From assembly GCA_029547705.1 (NCBI GenBank), contig JAKPOU010000017.1:62001-126000 (forward strand): DNA of 64,000 bases, written 5' to 3'. This document shows positions 56,655 through 64,000 of the stretch, piece after piece (within the stretch, counting starts at the first letter, position 1; every line of letters starts with the position of its first letter). The notes below the pieces were generated by a model. It saw nothing but the letters and a program-made list of their open reading frames with translations. It searched no databases and had not been told where the DNA came from. Made by a program: the position numbers and the translations under genes. Origin of the DNA: Bacteroidota bacterium. GTDB lineage: Bacteria; Bacteroidota; Bacteroidia; Bacteroidales; VadinHA17.

Positions 56655-57938
56655 TCAGCTGAATGAATATCCGATCGCATCAACAGGATTCATGCGGGCT
56701 GCGGAATAGGCAGGGGCATAGCCCGCAATAATGCCGATAACTCCGGAAATGACGATGGCAAGCATTATGTTTGAGAATGTAAGGTGCATGTTCAGCTCAT
56801 AAAGATAGTTTACCGCTATTGTACCGATAAAGATCAGGAATATGCCGAATATCCCCCCGATCACCGAAAGCAGAACCGATTCGGCAAGAAACTGCTGGAG
56901 GATGAAGGAGCGTTTTGCGCCAAGGGCCTTCTGAATGCCTATCATGTTTGTTCTTTCCTTTACCGAGACGAACATTATGTTGGCAATCCCGAATCCTCCC
57001 ACAAGGATTGAAAAACCTCCTATCAGCCAGCCTCCTATATTTATTCCCGTGAACACCGGGTCGAATCCCTTTGAAAGCATTGTAGGGGTGTTTACCGAAA
57101 AATTCTCCGGCTCAACCGGCTTCAGACGCCTGGCTGATCTGAGTATCATCGTTGCCTCATCCGAGAGCTCCTGCACATTAACGCCGGGTTTTGCCTTGAC
57201 TATCAGCTGGGTGTTTACAAATCTGTTCCTGAGGTTGATGAAGTTCTTGCCGAAATTAAGGGGAATGATGGTGATCTGATCAATATTGCTGAGATTTATT
57301 CCGCCTTCCCCTTCCTTTTTCAGAATCCCGATAACCCTTACCTTTCGTCCCTGAAGCTTTATTTCCTTCCCTAAAGGATTTTCATCCTTGAACAGCCTTT
57401 CGGCCGTTTCCGCTCCCAGCACTGCCACATTGGTACCGCTCGTATATTCATAGGGGGAAAAATACCTTCCCTTCTCAATTTCGAATGATAATACCTTTTC
57501 CAGGTTATCCGTTACTGCTGCGACCGCTGCCCCGCCTGCGGAATTATTCCTGTAGCTCAGGCTTGCGGAATGGCCCACTACCAGAGAAAGAGACTCAGTC
57601 CGGGTGGATCTGCCTGCTATTGCATGGTAGTCATCCAGCGCGACTGCCGGCCACCGGATTATGTCCCACCATTTGAGACTGGCTCCCATTGACCAGGGAT
57701 ACTTCTGAATGTACACAACATTGCTTCCCATTGAACTGATGCTGTCGCGTATGGCTTTCTCCATCCAGTCGAGCACTGTAAAGACGGATATGATGGAAAA
57801 AATCCCTATGGTGATCCCGGAAAGGGTGAGAAATGTCCTTAATTTATTGATCATCACAGAACCCAGTGCAAGAATCACACTTTCCTTCAGCAGCTTCAGA
57901 TACTTCATCCCCTGTTTGAATATTGTTACGGAATCCAA
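56655..57938 (-). CDS. MacB/FtsX-type ABC transporter permease
   Basis: This inner-membrane permease has one N-terminal helix (about residues 35-58), a large periplasmic MacB_PCD domain (about 60-290) and three C-terminal helices typical of the FtsX fold. SGITIGIFSIISV at the start and GALGAKRSFI-like KALGAKRSFILQQFLAES in the cytoplasmic loop are characteristic. Unlike E. coli MacB, no ATPase domain is fused and none is adjacent, so its partner ATPase must be encoded elsewhere. Length 427 is normal for the separate permease. Substrate unknown. Confidence 0.9.
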   Translation of the reverse strand: MDSVTIFKQGMKYLKLLKESVILALGSVMINKLRTFLTLSGITIGIFSIISVFTVLDWMEKAIRDSISSMGSNVVYIQKYPWSMGASLKWWDIIRWPAVALDDYHAIAGRSTRTESLSLVVGHSASLSYRNNSAGGAAVAAVTDNLEKVLSFEIEKGRYFSPYEYTSGTNVAVLGAETAERLFKDENPLGKEIKLQGRKVRVIGILKKEGEGGINLSNIDQITIIPLNFGKNFINLRNRFVNTQLIVKAKPGVNVQELSDEATMILRSARRLKPVEPENFSVNTPTMLSKGFDPVFTGINIGGWLIGGFSILVGGFGIANIMFVSVKERTNMIGIQKALGAKRSFILQQFLAESVLLSVIGGIFGIFLIFIGTIAVNYLYELNMHLTFSNIMLAIVISGVIGIIAGYAPAYSAARMNPVDAIGYSFS

Positions 57939-58095
57939 AGATAAACAAATAAAACAGCAGGTAATTTGAAAAAGCGGAAAAGTATGTTCATTTTATGCTG
58001 ATAATCATTATTATTTAACATATTGAGGTTTGTAAAAAAATACCTATTTTTACTCGCCCGCTGAATCTATTTCCGGCAATCGTAATAATCAGACA

Positions 58096-59619
58096 ATGAG
58101 TGAAAGAAAAATCAAAAGCGCCTTAATTTCCGTATATCACAAGGAAGGACTGGATGATATAGTAAGTCTGCTTAACCAGCTGAAAGTGAGAATATTCTCA
58201 ACGGGAGGCACCTGGGATCATATAACCCGCACGGGTATAAGGGCAGAAAAGGTTGAAGATCTTACCACTTATCCCTCCATTCTCGGCGGAAGGGTAAAAA
58301 CCCTGCACCCGTCTGTTTTCGGGGGAATACTTGCAAGGAGGGAAAACAGCGGTGATATGGAGCAAATGGACAGATACGGCATTCCGGAGATTGACCTGGT
58401 GATCGTGGATCTTTATCCTTTCGGGGAAACAGTCAGGAATACGGATGATGAGGCAGAGATAACGGAAAAAATTGATATCGGGGGCATTTCGCTTATCAGG
58501 GCTGCGGCAAAGAATTTCAGGGACGTGGTGGTTATTTCTTCCAGGGATCAGTACAGCCGCCTGCTGGAGCTTCTCAGGGGAAAGGGAGGTATGACCTCCC
58601 TACAGGAGAGAAGGCGCTTTGCCGCCGAGGCATTCATGAACTCATCACATTACGACACTGAAATATTCAGGTATTACAATCTCAGGGAAAAGCTCCCCGT
58701 ATTCAGGGAGAGTATAAATATTTCCGGAGAGCTCAGATACGGCGAAAATCCTCATCAGAAAGGAATTTACTACGGGGATCCGGGTGAGATGTTTGAAAAG
58801 CTGCACGGGAAGGATCTCTCCTACAACAATCTGCTGGATATAGAATCTGCGGTCACTCTTATTGACGAATTCACGGAAACGACAGTGATCATCATCAAGC
58901 ATAACAATGCCTGCGGGGCAGCTTCAAGGGATAATCTCACCGATGCATGGAATGATGCCCTGGCATGCGATCCCGTATCGGCATTCGGGGGAATAATTGC
59001 TGCCAACAGGGAAATTGATGAGCAGACAGCTTCTGCAATGGACAAGATATTCTTTGAGGTTCTGATAGCACCCGGCTTCAGTGCAAAAGCCCTGGAAATA
59101 CTGGAACAGAAGAAAAACAGGATCATTTTAAAAAGAAAAGCTGTTTTCAGGATGGAGGCTGCTTTCAGATCACTTCTGAACGGTGTCCTGTGGCAGGAAA
59201 GGGATAACAGTACACAGACCCCTGAGGATCTGATGCCCGTAACTCCCCGGAAACCTGATAAGAATGAAACAGAAGATCTTGTATTTGCCAATATCCTTGT
59301 AAAACACAGCAAGTCAAATGCGATTGTCCTGGCAAAAAACAAACAGCTGTGTGCAAGCGGAATAGGACAGACATCAAGGGTGGATGCACTGAAACAGGCA
59401 ATTGAGAAAGCCCGTTTGTTCGGTTTTGACCTGAAAGATTCCGTTATGGCATCAGATGCCTTCTTTCCCTTTCCTGACTGTGTGGAGATTGCTCACAAGG
59501 CAGGGGTTACAGCGGTGGTTCAGCCGGGAGGATCGGTCAGGGATAAGGATTCAATAGATTTTTGTGCCGCCAACGGAATGGCAATGGTATTTACAGGAAT
59601 AAGACATTTTAAACATTGA
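58096..59619 (+). CDS. purH: Bifunctional AICAR formyltransferase / IMP cyclohydrolase
   Basis: PurH carries out the last two steps of IMP synthesis. Residues 1 to about 190 form the MGS-like cyclohydrolase domain (STGGTWDHI, GGRVKTLHP, VDLYPF). The rest is AICAR transformylase with RYGENPHQKG, the KHNNACGAA catalytic Lys-His and DAFFPFPD near the C terminus. Length 507 is normal. mreB starts 10 bases downstream, so purine synthesis and cell-shape genes probably share a transcript. Confidence 0.97.
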   Translation: MSERKIKSALISVYHKEGLDDIVSLLNQLKVRIFSTGGTWDHITRTGIRAEKVEDLTTYPSILGGRVKTLHPSVFGGILARRENSGDMEQMDRYGIPEIDLVIVDLYPFGETVRNTDDEAEITEKIDIGGISLIRAAAKNFRDVVVISSRDQYSRLLELLRGKGGMTSLQERRRFAAEAFMNSSHYDTEIFRYYNLREKLPVFRESINISGELRYGENPHQKGIYYGDPGEMFEKLHGKDLSYNNLLDIESAVTLIDEFTETTVIIIKHNNACGAASRDNLTDAWNDALACDPVSAFGGIIAANREIDEQTASAMDKIFFEVLIAPGFSAKALEILEQKKNRIILKRKAVFRMEAAFRSLLNGVLWQERDNSTQTPEDLMPVTPRKPDKNETEDLVFANILVKHSKSNAIVLAKNKQLCASGIGQTSRVDALKQAIEKARLFGFDLKDSVMASDAFFPFPDCVEIAHKAGVTAVVQPGGSVRDKDSIDFCAANGMAMVFTGIRHFKH

Positions 59620-59629
59620 TAATTGATAT

Positions 59630-60652
59630 ATGGGACTATTTTCATTTTTGACACAGGAGATCGCTATTGACCTGGGTACAGCCAATACTATTATTATTCA
59701 GAATGACAAGATTGTAGTGGATGAGCCTTCGATAGTTGCTATTGACAAGAATACGGGAAAACTTATAGCAATAGGGGAGGCTGCCAGGCAGATGCATGGC
59801 AAGACACATGAAAATATCAAGACAATAAGGCCTTTGCGTGACGGGGTGATTGCCGATTTCAATGCAGCAGAACTGATGATAAGGGGAATGATAAAGATGA
59901 TCAACAAGGGACCGAAACTTTTTTCCCCGTCAATGAAAATGGTCATTTGCATACCTTCCGGAAGCACTGAGGTGGAAATAAGGGCTGTGCGCGACTCATC
60001 AGAGCATGCCGGGGGAAGGGATGTTTACATTATTTATGAGCCAATGGCGGCAGCCATCGGTATCGGTATAGATGTTGAAGCACCCGAGGGTTCAATGATA
60101 GTCGATATAGGCGGCGGTACCACGGAGATTGCAGTTATTGCCCTGGGAGGGATAGTATGCAATAAGTCAATCAGGATTGCAGGAGACGGATTCACTGCGG
60201 ATATTCAGGCATATATGAGGCATCAGCATAATATAAAAATAGGGGAAAGGACGGCGGAAGATATAAAGATAGCTGTCGGTGCCGCATTTCCCGACATAGA
60301 TAATCCGCCTCCGGACTACATAGTGAGGGGGCCGAACATAATGACTGCCCTTCCGATTGAAATACCTGTATCCTATCAGGAAATAGCCTACTGCCTTGAC
60401 AAGTCCATTACCAAGATTGAGGCAGCCCTTCTCAATGTGCTGGAACAGACCCCGCCGGAACTCTATGCCGACATTGTCAACAGGGGAATATACATGGTGG
60501 GAGGCGGTGCCCTGCTCAGGGGATTTGACAGAAGGCTGGCCGACAAGATTAATATAAACTTCAATGTGGTTGAGGATCCTCTTCACTCGGTGGCAAGAGG
60601 CACGGGCGTGGCACTGAAGAATGTTGAAAAATATCCTTTCCTCATGAGATAA
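59630..60652 (+). CDS. mreB: Rod shape-determining protein MreB
   Basis: MreB is the bacterial actin homologue that guides lateral peptidoglycan synthesis. The phosphate-1 block is IDLGTANTIIIQND, phosphate-2 is IVDIGGGTTEIAVIALGG and the adenosine block is MVGGGALLRGFD. The N terminus GLFSFLTQEI can act as a membrane-inserting amphipathic segment. Length 340 is normal. It begins the mreBCD-mrdA-rodA series. Confidence 0.97.
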   Translation: MGLFSFLTQEIAIDLGTANTIIIQNDKIVVDEPSIVAIDKNTGKLIAIGEAARQMHGKTHENIKTIRPLRDGVIADFNAAELMIRGMIKMINKGPKLFSPSMKMVICIPSGSTEVEIRAVRDSSEHAGGRDVYIIYEPMAAAIGIGIDVEAPEGSMIVDIGGGTTEIAVIALGGIVCNKSIRIAGDGFTADIQAYMRHQHNIKIGERTAEDIKIAVGAAFPDIDNPPPDYIVRGPNIMTALPIEIPVSYQEIAYCLDKSITKIEAALLNVLEQTPPELYADIVNRGIYMVGGGALLRGFDRRLADKININFNVVEDPLHSVARGTGVALKNVEKYPFLMR

Positions 60653-60665
60653 TATCCGGCCGTGA

Positions 60666-61487
60666 ATGAGAAATCTCCTTAATTTTTTTAAGAGATACAA
60701 TAATGTGATAATCTTCCTGATACTTGAAGGAATAGCATTGTCCCTGCTGGCATCGGGCAACAGCTATCACAATACAAGACTGATAAAGGGAATCAGGGGA
60801 ATTACGGCCGGTATTGAAAAATCATTCAGCAGAACGGCTTCCTATTTCCGCCTGCGTGAAACGGAAATGAACCTGGCACGGGAGAATGCCATGCTGAGGA
60901 ATCTTCTTGAGCAGGCGGGAAAAATGAGGGACAACAGCTTTTCCACTGTCACTGACTCTGTTTACAGACAGAAATATTTATGGTTCTCTGCGGAAGTAAT
61001 AAATAATTCGGTGAACCGCCGGAAAAACTTCCTGACCCTCGACAAGGGATATAATGATGATCTGGCACCTGATATGGCCGTTATTGCAGATGATGCCGTT
61101 GCCGGAGTGATAGTGGGATGCTCGTCAAACTATTCTGTGGCAATGTCCCTTCTCAACACTGATTTCAGACTTAGTGCAAGGATAAGGTCAAACGGATATT
61201 TCGGTTCACTGAGCTGGGACGGGAAAAGCTACAGGCATGCCGTTCTGAATGACATTCCCCAGCATGTGACGGTTGTTGCGGGTGATACTGTTGAAACAAC
61301 CGGCTATTCTGCCATTTTCCCCGAAGGACTTATGATTGGCGTGATAGATGAAATAGAGAGATCGGGAAGCGATTTCTACAGGATCTCGGTGGCCCTGAAG
61401 GCTGATTTTAAAAAACTCAGATTTGTCAACCTGGCCGGAAACCTTCAGAAGACAGAACAGCAGAATCTTGAAACACAATTCCAATGA
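60666..61487 (+). CDS. mreC: Rod shape-determining protein MreC
   Basis: MreC is a periplasmic scaffold that contacts PBP2 and MreD. One N-terminal helix (about residues 12-32, NVIIFLILEGIALSLLAS) anchors it. A helical coiled-coil stretch (about 55-85) with LARENAMLRNLLEQAG promotes oligomerisation. The C-terminal two-beta-barrel region (about 105-270) has DDAVAGVIVGCSSNY and GYSAIFPEGLMIG. Its last four bases overlap the mreD start. Confidence 0.94.
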   Translation: MRNLLNFFKRYNNVIIFLILEGIALSLLASGNSYHNTRLIKGIRGITAGIEKSFSRTASYFRLRETEMNLARENAMLRNLLEQAGKMRDNSFSTVTDSVYRQKYLWFSAEVINNSVNRRKNFLTLDKGYNDDLAPDMAVIADDAVAGVIVGCSSNYSVAMSLLNTDFRLSARIRSNGYFGSLSWDGKSYRHAVLNDIPQHVTVVAGDTVETTGYSAIFPEGLMIGVIDEIERSGSDFYRISVALKADFKKLRFVNLAGNLQKTEQQNLETQFQ

Positions 61488-61990
61488 TCAACAGGATACT
61501 CAGATACACCCTGATATTTGTCTTGCTGATATTTCTTCAGCTTTTCCTGTTCAACAATATACAGTTCAGCGGGTATGTGAATCCCTATGTCTATATCATG
61601 TTCATCATGCTGCTGCCCTTTGACATATCGTCATGGCTGCTTCTTTTTCTTTCCTTTCTGACGGGATTTGTTATTGATGTCTTCTCCGGTACCCCGGGAA
61701 TGCACACTTCCGCAACTGTAGCCGCCGGATTCGTGCGCCCCTGGGTGCTGAGACTGATTTCCACCAGAGGGGATTACGAATTTGTGTCAGAACCATCACT
61801 GAGGATTTACGGATTCAAATGGTTTCTGATATATACCCTTGTGATCGTTTTTATCCATCATTTCTTTCTTTTTTACCTTGAAGTGTTCCGGCTCACTGAT
61901 TTTTTCACTACATTTCTGAGAGTTCTGATAAGTACACTTTTTTCCGTGGTTTTTATAGTTCTTCTTGAATATATCAGAAGAGGGAAATAG
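61484..61990 (+). CDS. mreD: Rod shape-determining protein MreD
   Basis: MreD is a small polytopic inner-membrane component of the elongasome. It has about five hydrophobic helices in 168 residues and a helix-breaking PFDISSW region common in Bacteroidota members. Sequence conservation in this family is low, so the call leans on length, topology and position. The ATG overlaps the mreC stop by four bases (ATGA), indicating translational coupling. Confidence 0.88.
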   Translation: MINRILRYTLIFVLLIFLQLFLFNNIQFSGYVNPYVYIMFIMLLPFDISSWLLLFLSFLTGFVIDVFSGTPGMHTSATVAAGFVRPWVLRLISTRGDYEFVSEPSLRIYGFKWFLIYTLVIVFIHHFFLFYLEVFRLTDFFTTFLRVLISTLFSVVFIVLLEYIRRGK

Positions 61991-62000
61991 TCAGCCGTTT

Positions 62001-63845
62001 ATGAAGGATTTGTATGCAGCCAGGAAATATTTCATTATCGCAATGATAGTCATTGCGTCTGCCGTGCTTGTCGTAAGACTGTTCGTCATACAGGTAGTAA
62101 AGGATGTATACAGGCTTTCAGCTGATAATAATGTTCTCAGATATGTAACCCAGTATCCTGCCAGGGGACTGATCTATGACAGGAACGGGAAACTTATTGT
62201 TTTTAACCAGGCAGCGTATGACCTCATGGTGATTCCGTCACAGACATCCGCAATGGATACCGCACTTTTCTGCGATGATCTGGAAATAAGCATCGAGGCA
62301 TTCAGGGAGAGAATGAAGGCTGCCAGAAGTTATTCCTACAGGGCTCCTTCAATATTCCTCAAGCAGATTTCAGCTGAATCCTACGCAAGATTCCAGGAAA
62401 AGATATTCATGTTTCCGGGATTCTACGTACAGTCAAGGACACTGAGGAAATATTCGAAGCCTGTTGCTGCACATATACTGGGCTATGTCAGCGAGGTTGA
62501 CGAGATGCAGATAAAGAAGGACCCGTATTACAAGCCGGGCGATTATATCGGCAAGCTTGGCATTGAAGAGGCCTATGAAAAGGAATTGAGAGGCACGAAG
62601 GGCGTGAAAATATTCCTGGTTGATGTCTACAGCCGTGTAAAGGGATCCTATGCCGACGGGACCATGGACACGGCAGCTGTTCAGGGAAATGATATCGTTT
62701 CCAGTATTGATCTTGATCTTCAGGAATACGGTGAACGGCTGATGAAAAACAAGACAGGAAGCATTGTTGCCATCGAGCCGTCATCGGGTGAGATAATTGC
62801 CCTGGTTTCGTCACCGTGCTATGATCCGGAGCTTCTCGTAGGAAGGGCCCGGTCAGAAAACTTCATGAAGCTGTCGGCAGACACCCTGCTGCCATTGTTC
62901 AACAGGGCTTTCATGGCCTCATATCCCCCGGGATCAACCTTCAAGCCGGTCAACGGCCTCATTGCACTTCAGGAAAAGGTTATCGTGCCATCAACAAGCT
63001 TCTCCTGCAACAGGGGCTATCTGTTTGTAGGCTGCCATACACATTCATCCCCCCTTGACCTCAAGGGAGGAATAATGAATTCGTGCAATGCATATTTCTG
63101 CCAGACATTCAGAAGGATACTTGAAAATCCCGCATATTCATCCGTTACGGAGGCATATGAAAAATGGAGGTCATACCTTACCCAGTTCGGTTTCGGAACA
63201 AGGCTGGAAACCGAATTTGTGAATGAGCTGCCGGGCCTGATTCCTACTCCGGCATATTATGACAGGTATCACGGAAAGAACGGATGGAAGGCACTTACGG
63301 TCATTTCCCTCGCAATAGGGCAGGGCGAGATAGGAGCCACTCCCCTTCAGATGGCAAACATGACTGCAGCAATAGCCAACAGGGGATATTATATTACTCC
63401 TCATGTTGTAAGGCCTGCCGGCGGGGAAGGGGAAGCAGGCAGCCGCTACGAAACAAGGCATCATATAGAAATTGATTCTGCCAATTTCGAGGAGGTTATC
63501 CTCGGAATGGAGGCAGCTGTGAACGGAGGAGCGGGGGCAACAGCAAGGATTGCCGCACTGCCCGATGTTACCGTATGCGGGAAGACAGGCACGGTACAGA
63601 ACCCGCATGGAAAGGACCATTCCGTTTTTATTGCATTCGCACCGAAGCATGATCCTCAGATAGCCATTGCAGTGTTTGTTGAGAATTCAGGTTTTGGAGC
63701 CACCTATGCAGCTCCCGTGGCCAGCCTGATGATAGAAAAATATCTTAAAGGGGAAATATCAGCGGCATCAAAATGGAAGGAACAGAGGATGCTTGAACTG
63801 GATCTTATCGGCATGAAAAACAGGCAGCGTGATGAGGAACGTTAA
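62001..63845 (+). CDS. mrdA: Penicillin-binding protein 2 (elongasome transpeptidase)
   Basis: This is the class B transpeptidase that crosslinks lateral-wall peptidoglycan together with RodA. The start is the ATG at 62001, which directly precedes the membrane anchor (about residues 9-30, FIIAMIVIASAVLVVRLF). An in-frame TTG at 61965 lies inside mreD. The pedestal domain is followed by the transpeptidase with SxxK at Ser312-Lys315 (PPGSTFKP), SxN in NSCNAYF and KTGT near the C terminus. Length 614 is typical. The last 14 bases overlap rodA. Confidence 0.95.
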   Translation: MKDLYAARKYFIIAMIVIASAVLVVRLFVIQVVKDVYRLSADNNVLRYVTQYPARGLIYDRNGKLIVFNQAAYDLMVIPSQTSAMDTALFCDDLEISIEAFRERMKAARSYSYRAPSIFLKQISAESYARFQEKIFMFPGFYVQSRTLRKYSKPVAAHILGYVSEVDEMQIKKDPYYKPGDYIGKLGIEEAYEKELRGTKGVKIFLVDVYSRVKGSYADGTMDTAAVQGNDIVSSIDLDLQEYGERLMKNKTGSIVAIEPSSGEIIALVSSPCYDPELLVGRARSENFMKLSADTLLPLFNRAFMASYPPGSTFKPVNGLIALQEKVIVPSTSFSCNRGYLFVGCHTHSSPLDLKGGIMNSCNAYFCQTFRRILENPAYSSVTEAYEKWRSYLTQFGFGTRLETEFVNELPGLIPTPAYYDRYHGKNGWKALTVISLAIGQGEIGATPLQMANMTAAIANRGYYITPHVVRPAGGEGEAGSRYETRHHIEIDSANFEEVILGMEAAVNGGAGATARIAALPDVTVCGKTGTVQNPHGKDHSVFIAFAPKHDPQIAIAVFVENSGFGATYAAPVASLMIEKYLKGEISAASKWKEQRMLELDLIGMKNRQRDEER

Positions 63846-64000
63846 CATATGGAAGCGGATAGACAAGCCCGTAGTACTTGTCTACCTCCTCATGGTCATC
63901 ATGGGATGGTTCAATATTTATGCTGCCGTGTTCAACGAAGAGCACAGGGAGATATTTGACTTTTCGCAACGTTACGGGAAACAGTTCATCTGGATCATCG
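63832..64000 (+). CDS. rodA: Rod shape-determining protein RodA (N-terminal fragment, cut by window end)
   Basis: Only the first 56 codons are inside the window. RodA is the SEDS-family glycosyltransferase that polymerises lipid II with PBP2. The fragment reads from the ATG at 63832 with NVNIWKRIDKP, then a first transmembrane helix (VVLVYLLMVIMGWFNIYAA) and the beginning of the loop EEHREIFDFSQRYGKQ. It overlaps mrdA by 14 bases. The call rests on position after mrdA plus the first-helix pattern, which is characteristic of RodA in Bacteroidota. Confidence 0.88.
   Translation, partial: MRNVNIWKRIDKPVVLVYLLMVIMGWFNIYAAVFNEEHREIFDFSQRYGKQFIWII

Noticed and set aside
1-64000. Insertion sequences, CRISPR arrays, prophage genes, toxin-antitoxin pairs or integration sites at the tRNA
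   Set aside because: No transposase, integrase, Cas or phage motif, no regularly spaced repeat and no tRNA-end duplication was seen.

Overview
This window is chromosomal DNA from a member of the Bacteroidota, most likely of the Bacteroidales/Marinilabiliales type. No rRNA is present, so this rests on gene content and promoters. Several genes are preceded by the Bacteroidota sigma signature TTTG-N18/19-TAnnTTTG (comM, greA, rplU, argR) instead of an E. coli type -35/-10. Outer-membrane style lipoproteins, DUF4369/TlpA proteins, GH97, a SiaB-like protein and the GDE-GT4-GH57 glycogen gene set point the same way. I see no insertion sequence, prophage, CRISPR array or transfer boundary. The region looks like ordinary core chromosome with short intergenic gaps.

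Layout. 1-6 kb: a truncated copper P-type ATPase, a zinc metallopeptidase, an OmpA-like lipoprotein, a Kbp/YgaU (BON+LysM) protein and a proline-catabolism aldehyde dehydrogenase. 6-13.5 kb: ComM, a PlsC-type acyltransferase, a two-module SiaB-like protein, LpxH, and a pair of thioredoxin-like lipoproteins of which one has lost half of its CxxC site. 13.6-24.7 kb: a glycogen cassette of debranching enzyme, GT4, GH57, a 1407-residue fusion of GT3-type glycogen synthase with GT35-type phosphorylase, and a convergent branching enzyme. 24.8-34 kb: RibF, AhcY, a Rieske-like lipoprotein, GreA, a HIT protein, ComF, RuvC, an EamA transporter, SerS, L27 and L21. 34-43.5 kb: a bifunctional nuclease, GH97, ThyA-FolA, ClpX, ClpP, trigger factor, tRNA-Leu(TAG), LptB and TatC. 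43.6-51.5 kb: RecQ, a GT2, ArgR-ArgG-ArgH and a MalY-like enzyme. 51.8-58 kb: a lipoprotein, a large ABCG-like half transporter, KsgA and a MacB-like permease. 58-64 kb: PurH followed by the elongasome operon mreB-mreC-mreD-mrdA-rodA, with rodA cut by the window end.

How the genes work together. The glycogen block can make, branch, debranch and phosphorolyse glycogen, but holds no ADP-glucose pyrophosphorylase (glgC). Its GT3-type synthase implies UDP-glucose as donor. The arg genes appear to be controlled by ArgR through two ARG-box-like sites that overlap the argR promoter. Tig, ClpP and ClpX form a co-oriented nascent-chain and protein quality-control group. ThyA and FolA are translationally close, as is typical of the folate/dTMP cycle. 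The mre operon builds the lateral cell wall.

No clearly new defence or mobile system was found. The most unusual items are the synthase-phosphorylase fusion, the tandem SiaB protein with an uneven second module, the ARG-box/promoter overlap at argR, the basic low-complexity tails on L21 and GH57, the degenerate TlpA paralogue, and a diverged 77-bp tandem duplication between the HIT gene and comF.
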